Notes under the pieces: generated by a model
Databases searched by the model: none
What the model was told of the DNA's origin: nothing
Seen by the model: only the letters and a program-made list of their open reading frames with translations
Translations under genes and position numbers: made by a program
Assembly (NCBI GenBank): GCA_934466455.1
Contig: CAKSLF010000015.1
Location: forward strand, 1 to 43,456
Source of the DNA: an uncultured Oscillospiraceae bacterium
GTDB lineage: Bacteria > Bacillota > Clostridia > Oscillospirales > Ruminococcaceae
Length of the DNA stretch: 43,456 nucleotides
Direction of reading: 5' to 3'
Part shown: positions 24,904-33,736 of the stretch, piece after piece
Position numbering within the stretch: position 1 is the first letter of the stretch
Layout of the letters: each line of letters opens with the position of its first letter

Positions 24904-25428
24904 ATGAAATTCAAAAGAATAGCCGCAATTACAGCCGCAATTATATTATCGGTAAGCGTTGTTTCCTGCTCTGTCGGAAACAATAACAGTGTTCCGGAAA
25001 ACAGCGTTCCCGACGGCGTTATGGGTAATGCGGGGAAAGAAGAAAATAACCAAATCCCAAACCCTATGACCGATGCATCCTCCGTTGATGATATAAATTC
25101 ACGCATAGGCTGCTCCATGAAGCGCATTGAGGGTGCTTCCGATGAAAGCTATACCGTTTTTACCATGGAAACGGAGCTTGGGCAGTACGAGTTCTTTATT
25201 GATTCTTCAAAGTACACTCTGCGTGCGGCAAAAACCGAAGGCGACCTTTCCGGCGTGTACACCTCCGATGGGCTTCTCGGCGAGCTTGTTGAGCCGGACA
25301 CCGTAAAAGATTGCGGCGAAGGAACATTTTATGAAAAATGGTTTGACGGCGATATGCAGTACAGTCTTTATGGCATTTCCACCTCTGCCGAAGATTTTGA
25401 CACTTTGGTTTTCTTCTTCAAAAGCTGA
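24904..25428 (+). CDS. Lipoprotein of unknown function
   Basis: The 174-residue product starts MKFKRIAAITAAIIL and ends its signal at the lipobox SVVSC, so the mature protein is lipid-anchored outside the cell. A Ser/Asn/Pro-rich spacer of about 45 residues (NNNSVPENSVPDG) is followed by a compact domain of beta strands: SDESYTVFTMETELGQYEFF, KYTLRAAKTEGDLSG, and a closing DTLVFFFKS. I do not recognise the domain with certainty. AAGGAG lies nine bases before the ATG. It is monocistronic between rny (divergent) and the MATE gene. Confidence 0.8.
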   Translation: MKFKRIAAITAAIILSVSVVSCSVGNNNSVPENSVPDGVMGNAGKEENNQIPNPMTDASSVDDINSRIGCSMKRIEGASDESYTVFTMETELGQYEFFIDSSKYTLRAAKTEGDLSGVYTSDGLLGELVEPDTVKDCGEGTFYEKWFDGDMQYSLYGISTSAEDFDTLVFFFKS

Positions 25429-25488
25429 GTTTCGACCGCTTTCTGCCTACCGGTGCATCCCTTTCAAAAAAATTCGGCAAAAAAACAT

Positions 25489-25517
25489 TTGAAAATTTTT
25501 ATTTCCCGTGCTATAAT
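25489..25517 (+). promoter_or_regulatory. Promoter of the MATE exporter gene
   Basis: TTGAAA (25489-25494), 17 bases, TATAAT (25512-25517). Confidence 0.85.
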
Positions 25518-25536
25518 TGCTTGTACGAGTAGCATA

Positions 25537-25575
25537 AATGCGTAAGTCCAGTTTGGGCTTACGCATTATTTTTTT
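25537..25575 (+). terminator. Leader terminator (attenuator) upstream of the MATE gene
   Basis: AATGCGTAAG (25537-25546) pairs with CTTACGCATT (25558-25567), extended by TCC/GGG inside to a 13-bp stem with loop AGTTT, then A and seven T. It lies after the promoter and before the MATE start, so it should stop most transcripts unless overcome. Confidence 0.85.
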
Positions 25576-25585
25576 GCGCTTTTAG
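25538..25585 (+). CDS. Possible 15-residue leader peptide overlapping the attenuator
   Basis: ATG at 25538 opens a 15-codon frame, MRKSSLGLRIIFLRF, whose TAG at 25583-25585 touches the GGAGG site of the MATE gene. The frame covers the whole terminator stem. A ribosome on it would keep the terminator from folding, as in drug-inducible leader peptides of resistance genes. The ribosome binding site is poor (only GAG at 25527-25529), so translation is uncertain. Confidence 0.35.
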   Translation: MRKSSLGLRIIFLRF

Positions 25586-25596
25586 GAGGTAATAAA

Positions 25597-27009
25597 ATGG
25601 ATTGTGACCAATCGTACCTTTCTCATGAAAAGGTAATCAAACTTATGGGGAAATATTCTGTTCCCTGCATTATTTCTCTGCTTGTAGGAGCTTTTTACAA
25701 TATTGTAGACCAGATTTTTATTGCAAATGCAAGTTATTTGGGTTCATACGGCAACGCCGCAAATACGGTTGTTTTCCCGCTTACCGTTATTGCGCTTGGG
25801 ATTGCGGTTATGATAGGAGACGGCTGCTGCGCTTTTGTAAGTATATCGCTTGGAGAAAAAAAGCCCGAAAGCGCAGCCCTCAGCATAGGAAACTCTATAA
25901 TGCTTTGCATTGTTGCAAGCCTTGTTTTAACCGTCGTTTATTTATTTTTTCCGGATGCAATCTTGACGGCGTTCGGAGGCAAAGTAAACGATGAAACCTT
26001 TAGACTTTCAAAAGAATATTTCTTTTGGATAGCCGCCGGCATCCCGTTTTATATGTTTGGTCAGGCGGCAAATCCCATTATTCGTGCCGACGGAAGTCCG
26101 AAATTTGCTATGATTTCGACCCTTATCGGTGCCGTTTCCAACATAATCCTTGACCCTGTTTTTATTTTTGGACTAAAGTGGGGTATGACCGGAGCAGCCG
26201 CAGCTACCGTAATCGGGCAAATTATAACGGCGTTTCTTTCTGCTTTGTATCTGCTTAACGCCAAAACCGTTAAGCTTAAACTTACGGATCTGAAGCTAAG
26301 CAGAAAGATTATCGGCAAAACTCTTTCGCTTGGTCTTTGCAGCTTTCTTGCACAGATATCCCTTGTCGCAGCGATGATGGCAATCAATAATATGATTCAT
26401 AAGTACGGTGCGGCGGATAGAATTTTCGGTCAAGTTCAATATGCACAAATCCCTATGGCGGTCGCAGGCATAGTAATGAAATTTTTTCAAATTGTCATAT
26501 CCGTTGTTATCGGAATGGCTGCCGGCTGTATCCCTATTGTCGGTTTCAATATCGGTGCAAATTTACAGGGCAGAGTTAAAGAGCTGTTTACAAAGCTGCT
26601 TGCTGCCGAGGCAGGCGTAGGTATAGTGTCGCTTATTATTGTTGAGGTTTTTCCGAATGCGTTGATACAAATTTTCGGTGCCGCAAACGAAAGCATTTAT
26701 TATACCGATTTTGCGGTAAAGGCGTTCCGCACTTACCTTTGTATGATAGTGTTGGCTTGTATTAACAAAGCCGCTTTCATTTTTTTGCAGGCAATGGGCA
26801 AAGCGGTGGAATCCACTCTGCTTTCTATGGTTAGGGAAATCATATTCGGCGTGGGCTTTGCGCTTTTGCTTCCCGTATTTTTCGGTCTGGACGGCGTTCT
26901 TTATTCAATGCCCGTATCCGATGCTTTAACCGCCGTTATTTCTGTGATCCTGATTTCAAAAACATATAAGGAGCTTTCCCTTTCCAAAGCTTCCTCTGCT
27001 TCAAACTGA
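25597..27009 (+). CDS. MATE family multidrug/toxin exporter
   Basis: A 470-residue membrane protein with twelve predicted spans in two homologous halves, the length and pattern of MATE exporters that use Na+ or H+ to expel cationic drugs and metabolites. Typical segments are VPCIISLLVGAFYNIVDQIF in span 1, GMTGAAAATVIGQI at the end of the first half, and GFNIGANLQGRVKEL in the second half. It resembles the MepA/DinF-like branch common in Clostridia. TAGGAGGT lies seven bases before the ATG. Regulation by the leader terminator at 25537-25575 is likely. Confidence 0.93.
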   Translation: MDCDQSYLSHEKVIKLMGKYSVPCIISLLVGAFYNIVDQIFIANASYLGSYGNAANTVVFPLTVIALGIAVMIGDGCCAFVSISLGEKKPESAALSIGNSIMLCIVASLVLTVVYLFFPDAILTAFGGKVNDETFRLSKEYFFWIAAGIPFYMFGQAANPIIRADGSPKFAMISTLIGAVSNIILDPVFIFGLKWGMTGAAAATVIGQIITAFLSALYLLNAKTVKLKLTDLKLSRKIIGKTLSLGLCSFLAQISLVAAMMAINNMIHKYGAADRIFGQVQYAQIPMAVAGIVMKFFQIVISVVIGMAAGCIPIVGFNIGANLQGRVKELFTKLLAAEAGVGIVSLIIVEVFPNALIQIFGAANESIYYTDFAVKAFRTYLCMIVLACINKAAFIFLQAMGKAVESTLLSMVREIIFGVGFALLLPVFFGLDGVLYSMPVSDALTAVISVILISKTYKELSLSKASSASN

Positions 27010-27120
27010 TTTTTGTTCTTGTTGCGGCAATATGTTTTTTATTGGTTTTGGCTTTCGTTCGATTTTTGAAAAAATATATTTCAGCAGTAATTTTTCTTAA
27101 AAAAAAACGATTGCAGATAA

Positions 27121-27149
27121 TTGACAAAGCTGCGCCATTGTGATATTAT
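27121..27149 (+). promoter_or_regulatory. Promoter of the T-box/thrS transcript
   Basis: TTGACA (27121-27126), 17 bases, TATTAT (27144-27149). Confidence 0.9.
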
Positions 27150-27155
27150 GACCTA

Positions 27156-27403
27156 TATATTAAAAAACGCTGATGAGGAAGATGAAGCGGTGCTTCATAT
27201 CAGAGAGGGCTTTCGGTTGTTCTGAAAAAAGCCTTTTGGAGCCGCAGATTTACCACCCTCGGAGTGTCTGCAAGCATATTTTTTGCGAACAGACCGTGCT
27301 GCCGCGTTAAGGCAATCCAACGAGTGCACTGTTTTTGGTGTAAACAAGGGTGGAACCGTGGAGCATATTTGCCCCGCCCCTTAATTTGGGGCGGGGCTTT
27401 TTT
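27156..27403 (+). promoter_or_regulatory. T-box riboswitch, threonine-specific, controlling thrS
   Basis: The leader has the 5' GATGAGGAAGATGAAG kink-turn region, AGAGAGG at 27202-27208, and the T-box core AAGGGTGGAACCGTG at 27346-27360, which pairs with the NCCA end of uncharged tRNA. In the 3' side of Stem I, TTACCACC at 27250-27257 offers ACC, a threonine codon, as the specifier. The terminator is GCCCCGCCCC (27371-27380) with GGGGCGGGGC (27388-27397) and a T-run. When tRNA-Thr is uncharged the antiterminator forms and thrS is expressed. The exact specifier register is my reading by eye. Confidence 0.93.
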
Positions 27404-27475
27404 GTTCTTCTGCGGCGTTTCGGCGTATTTTATATTGTAAAATAAATTCCTAATTATACAGGAGGTATAAATAGT

Positions 27476-29383
27476 ATGGTAAAAATTAAACTTCGTGACG
27501 ACATCCGTGAGTTTGAAAACGGAGTCACCCCTTTCCAAATTGCAGAAAGTATAAGCGCAGGTCTTGCAAGAGTTGCCTGTGCCGCAAAAATTGACGGCAA
27601 GGGCTGCGATTTGCGTACTCCTATTGAAAATGACTGCGAGGTCGAAATTTTAACCTTTGACGATCCCTACGGAAAAAAGGCATTTTGGCACACCACTTCT
27701 CATGTTCTTGCCCAGGCTGTAAAACGCCTCTACCCCGATGTAAAGCTTACAATCGGTCCCGCTATTGAAGAGGGCTTCTATTACGATTTTGATTCCGAAG
27801 AGCCTTTCACCCCCGAAGTTCTTGAAAAGCTTGAGGCGGAAATGAAAAAAATCGTTAAGGAAAACGAGAAAATCGAACGCTTCACCCTTCCGAGGGAGGA
27901 AGCCATAGCCTTTATGAAAGAGAGAAACGAGCCATATAAGGTAGAGCTTATCGAGGATCTTCCCGATGGCGAGGTTATCTCCTTCTATCGCCAGGGCGAA
28001 TTTGTTGACCTCTGCGCCGGTCCGCACCTTATGGCAACCGGAACGATAAAAGCTTTTAAGCTGACCCAGTGCAACAGCGCATATTGGAGAGGCGATGCAA
28101 AGAACAAAACCCTCCAGCGTGTTTACGGTATTTCTTATACCAAAAAAGACGAGCTTGAAGCATATATAACCCGTATTGAGGAAGCAAAGAAGCGTGACCA
28201 CCGCAAGCTTGGAAAAGAGCTTGGGCTTTTTGCCTTACTTGACGAGGGTCCCGGCTTCCCGTTCTTCCTCCCAAAAGGCATGGTCCTCCGCAACACCTTG
28301 CTTGAATATTGGCGTGAGGTTCATAAGAGGTACGGCTATGTTGAAATCTCAACTCCTATGATTCTAAATCGTGCGCTCTGGGAGCGTTCCGGTCACTGGG
28401 ATCATTATAAAGAGAATATGTATACCACCGTTATCGATGATACCGATTTTGCAATAAAACCTATGAACTGCCCCGGCGGTATGCTTGTATACAAGCTTGA
28501 GCCTCATTCCTACCGTGATCTGCCGCTGCGCATGGCAGAGCTTGGTCTTGTTCACCGCCATGAGCTTTCCGGTGCACTCCACGGTCTTTTCCGTGTCCGC
28601 TGCTTTACTCAGGACGACGCACATATATTCATGACTTGGGAACAGATGAAGGACGAAATTAAAAATGTTGTTCGCCTCTTCGACGAGGTTTATTCCGTAT
28701 TCGGTCTTACCTATCAAATAGAGGTTTCCACCATGCCCGAGGACCACATCGGCGATGTTAAGGACTGGGATTTTGCCACCGAAACTCTTGAAGCCGCAGT
28801 TAAAGAAATGGGCAAGGATTATGTTATCAACGAGGGCGACGGTGCATTCTACGGTCCTAAGCTTGATTTCCACATTGCGGATTCCCTCGGAAGAACATGG
28901 CAATGCGGCACTATTCAGCTTGATATGCAGCTTCCCGAGCGTTTTGAGCTTGAATATACCGGCGCAGACAACGAAAAACACCGCCCGGTTATGATTCATC
29001 GTGTTGTCCTCGGCTCCGTAGAGCGGTTTATCGGTGTTATCACCGAGCATTTTGCCGGTGCTTTCCCGCTTTGGCTCTCCCCTGTTCAGGTTTCGGTCAT
29101 TCCGATTTCCAATGCATTTAACGACTATGCCGAAGAAGTTCGCGACCGTCTTGACGCCGCAGGAATCCGTGTTGAAGCCGACCTTCGCAACGAGACCATG
29201 AAGCTTAAGATTCGTGAAGCACAGCTTCAAAAAACTCCTTATATGCTTGTTGTCGGCGAGCGTGAACAGAACGACAAAGCGGCTTCCGTCCGCAACAGAA
29301 AGGGCGAAAACCTTGGTGCAATGCCCGTTGACGCTATTATTGCAAAGCTTCGCCGTGAAATTGACGACAAAGTAAGAGATTGA
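27476..29383 (+). CDS. thrS: Threonyl-tRNA synthetase
   Basis: Class IIa enzyme charging tRNA-Thr. The 635 residues run: TGS domain (1-60), editing domain with the HTTSHVLAQAVKRLYPDVKL histidines (about 70-220), catalytic core with MNCPGGML (zinc Cys), RHELSGALHGLFRVRCFTQD (motif 2) and GAFYGPKLDFHI, and a C-terminal anticodon-binding domain from about 535. GGAGG is about ten bases upstream. It follows the T-box leader and ends at the hairpin at 29401. All zinc and motif residues appear intact. Confidence 0.98.
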   Translation: MVKIKLRDDIREFENGVTPFQIAESISAGLARVACAAKIDGKGCDLRTPIENDCEVEILTFDDPYGKKAFWHTTSHVLAQAVKRLYPDVKLTIGPAIEEGFYYDFDSEEPFTPEVLEKLEAEMKKIVKENEKIERFTLPREEAIAFMKERNEPYKVELIEDLPDGEVISFYRQGEFVDLCAGPHLMATGTIKAFKLTQCNSAYWRGDAKNKTLQRVYGISYTKKDELEAYITRIEEAKKRDHRKLGKELGLFALLDEGPGFPFFLPKGMVLRNTLLEYWREVHKRYGYVEISTPMILNRALWERSGHWDHYKENMYTTVIDDTDFAIKPMNCPGGMLVYKLEPHSYRDLPLRMAELGLVHRHELSGALHGLFRVRCFTQDDAHIFMTWEQMKDEIKNVVRLFDEVYSVFGLTYQIEVSTMPEDHIGDVKDWDFATETLEAAVKEMGKDYVINEGDGAFYGPKLDFHIADSLGRTWQCGTIQLDMQLPERFELEYTGADNEKHRPVMIHRVVLGSVERFIGVITEHFAGAFPLWLSPVQVSVIPISNAFNDYAEEVRDRLDAAGIRVEADLRNETMKLKIREAQLQKTPYMLVVGEREQNDKAASVRNRKGENLGAMPVDAIIAKLRREIDDKVRD

Positions 29384-29400
29384 TTTTATACCCTATAAAA

Positions 29401-29434
29401 AGTACTCCAAAGAAAAACTTTGGAGTGCTTTTTT
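29401..29434 (+). terminator. Terminator after thrS
   Basis: AGTACTCCAAAG, loop AAAAA, CTTTGGAGTGCTTTTTT with one G-T pair. Confidence 0.9.
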
Positions 29435-29435
29435 G

Positions 29436-29464
29436 TTGCCATTTTTCAAAATCTATAATATAAT
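29436..29464 (+). promoter_or_regulatory. Promoter of glgP
   Basis: TTGCCA (29436-29441), 17 bases, TATAAT (29459-29464). It begins directly after the thrS terminator. Confidence 0.8.
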
Positions 29465-29494
29465 ATATTTATAAAACTAAGGAGGCGTCAAAAA

Positions 29495-31867
29495 ATGCAA
29501 AGCGTTGATTTCTGCCGTACCAAGATAATCGAAATTTTGCGGGATGACTTTAATGAAACACCCGAAACTGCCGAGCTTTCCCATATTTATTCCGCCGCAG
29601 CAACCGTGGTTCGCCGCCTTTTGGCACAGCGTTCCGCAAACCAAAAATATCGTGGCGACAAACGCATATATTACCTCTCCATGGAGTTTCTTATGGGGCG
29701 TTCCCTGCGCAATGACCTGTATAACCTTGGAATAAAAGACGCCTTTGAGGCGGCTCTTGCCTCCCTCGGCGTATCTCCGGATAAGATATACGAGCAGGAG
29801 CCGGATGCCGGTCTTGGCAACGGCGGTCTTGGACGGCTTGCCGCCTGTTTTCTCGATGGGCTTGCCACAATAGGAAAACCGGCAATGGGATATTCAATAT
29901 GCTACGAATACGGAATTTTCCGCCAACAGCTCTGTGACGGTTGGCAAACCGAAAAGCCGGATGACTGGCTTCCCGGCGGAAAAGTTTGGCTTTCCGAGCA
30001 GGCGGAAAAATCCGTAGAAGTAAATTTTGGCGGAGAAATCGAAGAATCCTGGCACGACGGTTTTCATCATGTGGTTATGAAAAACTGTGAAACTGTAAAA
30101 GCCGTTCCTTATGATATTCTCATTCCGGGATACGGCGCAGAAAATGTATCAAAGCTCCGCCTTTGGCGTGCGGAATCCCCCCTTCCCGATATGGACCTCT
30201 TTAACCGTGGGCTTTATCCCGAAGCGTTTCGCAAGGCGGCTATGGCAAGAGCAATAAGTTCTATTCTCTACCCAAACGACAGTCACCCGGAGGGCAAGCT
30301 TTTGCGCCTTAAACAGCAGTATTTCCTTTGCTGCGCAACAATTTCCGATATTGTGCGCCGTCATCTTTCGAAATTCGGCGCACTTGAAACCCTGCCGGAA
30401 AAATCGGCTATTCATATAAACGACACTCACCCCGCTCTTGCTATTCCGGAACTTATGCGCATACTTCTTGACGAATGCGGATTTACATGGGAAAACGCAG
30501 AGGAGCTTTGCCTGCGCCTTTTCAGCTATACAAATCATACAGTGCTGCCGGAGGCTCTTGAATGTTGGGATGTTCCAATGTTCAGTGCGCTTTTGCCCCG
30601 CATTTTCACAATAATAAAGGAACTTGACCGCAGAGAGCGGGAATACCTAAGCCGCAGAGGTTTTTCCTCCGATGAAATCGAGCGCATGGCAATAATAAGC
30701 GGCAACCGCATCCATATGGCAAATCTTTGCGTATACTGCTGCCACAGCATAAACGGAGTTTCCGAACACCATGTACGGGTTATGGAAACAAGCGTATTTT
30801 CCACTCTTTATAAAGCTTTTCCGGAGCGTTTTTGCGGCATTACAAACGGAATTGCCGCAAGGCGTTGGCTTTGTTGTGCAAACCCGGAGCTTACCGATTT
30901 TATAAAGAAGTATACCGTTCCGGATTTTGAGCACGACTACAAAAAAATGAGCATGCTCAAAAAGCACACCGATGATTACTCCGCTCTTTCGGAACTTTCC
31001 TCCGTAAAACGCCTGCGCAAAGAAATTTTTGCCGCACAAAATTTTGATGTCTGCGGAAAGCTGCTTGACCCCTCCTCAATTTTTGATGTACAGGCGAAAC
31101 GCCTTCACGAATACAAAAGGCAGCACCTTAACGCAATGCGGATAATTGCTCTTATGAACCGCCTTGATGCCGACCCAAACGCCGATATTTATCCCCGAAC
31201 TTTTATTTTCGGCGCAAAGGCTGCTCCCGGTTATTACATTGCAAAGCGCATAATCAAGCTTATATGGTGCATCGGCAAGGAGCTTTCCGAAAATCCGAAC
31301 TACAACAGCCGCCTGCGCCTATGCTTCCTCGAAAATTACAGCGTAACCGCATCCGAGCTTCTTATGCCTGCGGCGGATATTTCCGAACAAATTTCCCTTG
31401 CGGGAACGGAGGCTTCCGGCACCGGCAATATGAAGCTTATGATTGGCGGCGCAGTTACCCTCGGAACTCTTGACGGCGCAAATATTGAAATTATGAATGC
31501 AGTCGGCGAGGAAAATTTCCTGCGCTTCGGCATGGACATCGACGATGTTCGTGCGCTTAAGGCGAGGGGCTACCGCCCGTTTGAGTTTGTTGATTCCGAC
31601 GGCGAACTTAAAGGTGTTCTTGACCGAATGCGCCATGGCATTGCCGGAGAGGATTTTTCCGACCTTGCAAACATGATTGCCGGCGATGACCGCTATATGG
31701 CGGCGGCGGATTTCCGCAGTTATATGGACATTCAGGATAAGGCGGATAAAATTTATCGTAACGACGAGCAATGGTTCCGCATGAGCCTTATGAACATTGC
31801 CGCCGCCCCGAATTTTTTTGTTGACCGCACCGTAGAAAACTACTGCGAAAAAATCTGGGGAATGTAA
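29495..31867 (+). CDS. glgP: Glycogen/starch/maltodextrin phosphorylase
   Basis: Cytosolic GT35 enzyme releasing glucose-1-phosphate from alpha-1,4-glucans. The 790 residues include the N-terminal YYLSMEFLMGRSLRNDLYNL and PDAGLGNGGLGRLAACFLDG segments, the IHINDTHPALAIPELMR element and the PLP-binding EASGTGNMKLMIGGAVTLGT with the Schiff-base lysine. The length matches short bacterial phosphorylases that lack the regulatory N terminus. AAGGAGG lies nine bases before the ATG. No other glycogen gene is adjacent. Confidence 0.96.
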   Translation: MQSVDFCRTKIIEILRDDFNETPETAELSHIYSAAATVVRRLLAQRSANQKYRGDKRIYYLSMEFLMGRSLRNDLYNLGIKDAFEAALASLGVSPDKIYEQEPDAGLGNGGLGRLAACFLDGLATIGKPAMGYSICYEYGIFRQQLCDGWQTEKPDDWLPGGKVWLSEQAEKSVEVNFGGEIEESWHDGFHHVVMKNCETVKAVPYDILIPGYGAENVSKLRLWRAESPLPDMDLFNRGLYPEAFRKAAMARAISSILYPNDSHPEGKLLRLKQQYFLCCATISDIVRRHLSKFGALETLPEKSAIHINDTHPALAIPELMRILLDECGFTWENAEELCLRLFSYTNHTVLPEALECWDVPMFSALLPRIFTIIKELDRREREYLSRRGFSSDEIERMAIISGNRIHMANLCVYCCHSINGVSEHHVRVMETSVFSTLYKAFPERFCGITNGIAARRWLCCANPELTDFIKKYTVPDFEHDYKKMSMLKKHTDDYSALSELSSVKRLRKEIFAAQNFDVCGKLLDPSSIFDVQAKRLHEYKRQHLNAMRIIALMNRLDADPNADIYPRTFIFGAKAAPGYYIAKRIIKLIWCIGKELSENPNYNSRLRLCFLENYSVTASELLMPAADISEQISLAGTEASGTGNMKLMIGGAVTLGTLDGANIEIMNAVGEENFLRFGMDIDDVRALKARGYRPFEFVDSDGELKGVLDRMRHGIAGEDFSDLANMIAGDDRYMAAADFRSYMDIQDKADKIYRNDEQWFRMSLMNIAAAPNFFVDRTVENYCEKIWGM

Positions 31868-31949
31868 TCTTCATTGGATATGCGCTTTTTTCGTTACACT
31901 TTGCCACACAAAAACTCTAAACTTAAAAATCGTAATTTTGGTTGGGATT

Positions 31950-32702
31950 ATGAAACTTGATTTTTACTACTATTCCTATCAGTGTCCATTGAACGATGAC
32001 ATGATCAAACTACTGGATGAGTACAAAGACAAAATTGATATCTGCTATCACGATGTTACGAATGATTTTCAGCTGGCAAAAGAACTGAAAATGTTTTTTC
32101 CGACGCTTGTTGTGCTCAATAACAGAAAAAGATATTACAGCCCGCTTCATCGGACTTTTTTAGAGCAAGTAGCCGCAGAGAAGTATCCCGAAGAAAAGCC
32201 GTATTTGCCTTCTCTTTCGAAGAAAGTTGTAACAAAATATGTAGAACCCCTAAATGGGGGCAATGTCGGTCTTGCCTGCAACTGCTGCGGAAACGGAACA
32301 CAAAGCAACCGGTGCAAAAAAGCGCAATTTCTTAAGATGAATCTGGTTGAACCATATGGGTTTATTCATAAAAACGAGAACGGCTGCCTGATTGGCGGAG
32401 CGGAATATCTCCCCGCCAAAATTGTTCCTTATAACATTCCTCATGCTAGCAAAACGGCATTTATCACATGTGTATATATGTCCGATTCCGAATATGACTA
32501 TAAAACTGCTCCGCTCCAAGCGTTAGAGCACTATTTGTGCGGGCAATATACAAAGGCGATTGCCATTGCAGACGAAAAAGGAGTTTTTCCAAATGGCGAT
32601 TTATGCTTTTTTATTCGTAACGGATATAAAGATGAGGGTGTAATCTTTAAAGATGCGGATTACTGCTCGCTGCATCTTGTATCAAAACAGTTAGCACCGT
32701 AA
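31950..32702 (+). CDS. Conserved unknown: thioredoxin-like N terminus, cysteine cluster, acetyltransferase-like C terminus
   Basis: The ATG at 31950 (MKLDFYYYSYQCPLNDDM) is preferred over an upstream TTG; the ribosome site is weak (GGGA). In 250 residues I see a thioredoxin-like first 75 residues with a single Cys in YQCPLN instead of CxxC and a cis-Pro-like MFFPTLVVLNN, a central CNCCGN...RCKK cluster at about 110-127, and a C-terminal half that loosely resembles a GNAT fold (FITCVYMSDSEYDYKTAPLQ, then PNGDLCFFIRNGYKDEG). The acetyl-CoA loop is not clear. Leucine codons CTG, CTA and TTG are more frequent here than in neighbours, a hint of transfer. Function unknown. Confidence 0.65.
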   Translation: MKLDFYYYSYQCPLNDDMIKLLDEYKDKIDICYHDVTNDFQLAKELKMFFPTLVVLNNRKRYYSPLHRTFLEQVAAEKYPEEKPYLPSLSKKVVTKYVEPLNGGNVGLACNCCGNGTQSNRCKKAQFLKMNLVEPYGFIHKNENGCLIGGAEYLPAKIVPYNIPHASKTAFITCVYMSDSEYDYKTAPLQALEHYLCGQYTKAIAIADEKGVFPNGDLCFFIRNGYKDEGVIFKDADYCSLHLVSKQLAP

Positions 32703-32872
32703 CTTTTCGATTTGTTGCGCCGAAAAGTAACCGCTGATAGCGAAATTTTGCCGAAGTGAAGCTTATTTGTAAAATCGGTCGGTTTTACGGTCGCTCTGCC
32801 AATGCGCATAATCATCCCATTGCATAAAAGAAAAAGCGTGCCTTCGGCACGCCATCGCAAAAAGAACAAAAC
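32703..32872. other. Non-coding gap after the unknown gene
   Basis: A loose CTTTTCG/CGAAAAG inverted repeat starts at about 32702, and GCGTGCC-TTC-GGCACGC forms a hairpin at 32836-32852 without a T-run. No gene is supported. Confidence 0.5.
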
Positions 32873-32895
32873 AAAAGGACCGCAAAAGCGGTCCT
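32873..32895. terminator. Terminator of the HD gene (minus strand), possibly bidirectional
   Basis: AAAAGGACCGC, loop AAAA, GCGGTCCTTTTTA. Confidence 0.88.
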
Positions 32896-32897
32896 TT

Positions 32898-33557
32898 TTA
32901 TATAAGCTGCTGTTCGTTTATCATAAGCTTAAACTGAAGCCCAAGCCTTTCTGCCGCTTTGCGGCAAAGCACCATGCGGTTCATAAATATCTCAAAATAA
33001 TCCATAACGGAGCCATAGCGGGTATCTACGCTAAGCTTCAGCTTTATCAGAGTATGATTTTCGTTAATTTTCAGCTCTGCTTTTTTTACGGAATAATTCA
33101 CTCGGTCGTGAATATCAAAGGTTGCAGGGTCGTTATTGCGAACACGGCTTCTTCGAACATCGGATTTATCCGCAAGGATAAGCGCAGCTGCCATAGGACT
33201 TATGGGTCTGCCGGTGCCCTCATCGTGATTTCCGATTGCCGCAACAATATCGCAAATTTCCTCGGCAGGCATTTGCAACTTATCAAGTATTCTGAAAGCC
33301 ATAACTGCACCGCTTTGTGAATGGTCAACCCTGTTTACAAGGTTTCCTATGTCGTGAAGATAAGCGGCGATTTTTACAAGCTCCACTTCCCTCTCGGAAT
33401 AACCGAGGGTTTCCATAATATAGCTTGCGTTTTCCGCAACAATTCCGACATGGGCAAAGCAATGCTCGGTAAAGCCAAGCTCGCTTAGGGTTTGGTCGGC
33501 TTTTCTGATATAAGTATTTATTGCCTCGTTGTTTTTGATTTCTTCAAATGTTACCAT
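32898..33557 (-). CDS. HD domain phosphohydrolase
   Basis: The 219-residue protein has the HD metal-binding pattern: His at about 32 or 36 (EHCFAHVG), HD in AAYLHDIGN (68-69), His79 in RVDHSQSG, HD in IGNHDEGTG (111-112) and a late Asp in LADKSDVRRSR. Members hydrolyse phosphate esters of nucleotides; this small stand-alone type is widespread in Clostridia and its substrate is not known. The C-terminal half adds a beta-rich region (TLIKLKLSVDT). GGGAGATG precedes the ATG by five bases. Monocistronic on the minus strand. Confidence 0.85.
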   Translation of the reverse strand: MVTFEEIKNNEAINTYIRKADQTLSELGFTEHCFAHVGIVAENASYIMETLGYSEREVELVKIAAYLHDIGNLVNRVDHSQSGAVMAFRILDKLQMPAEEICDIVAAIGNHDEGTGRPISPMAAALILADKSDVRRSRVRNNDPATFDIHDRVNYSVKKAELKINENHTLIKLKLSVDTRYGSVMDYFEIFMNRMVLCRKAAERLGLQFKLMINEQQLI

Positions 33558-33736
33558 GTTTTCATCTCCCTTCTATGGAACATTTTTTGTATTAAGAATA
33601 AATTATATTATTCTGCCGTGGATATAATTCGACTTTTTTATTAAGCTTTTGTGAATTTTAAGGTTTAAGCCGATTTTTTGAGCACGGCACATTTCAATTT
33701 GGGCACGGCAGAAAATTTATAAAGACGACTTCGTGC

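Noticed and set aside
25518..25596. Known metabolite riboswitch (guanidine, PreQ1 or similar) before the MATE gene
   Set aside because: The leader before the terminator is only about 15-20 bases, too short for an aptamer, and no conserved aptamer sequence is seen.
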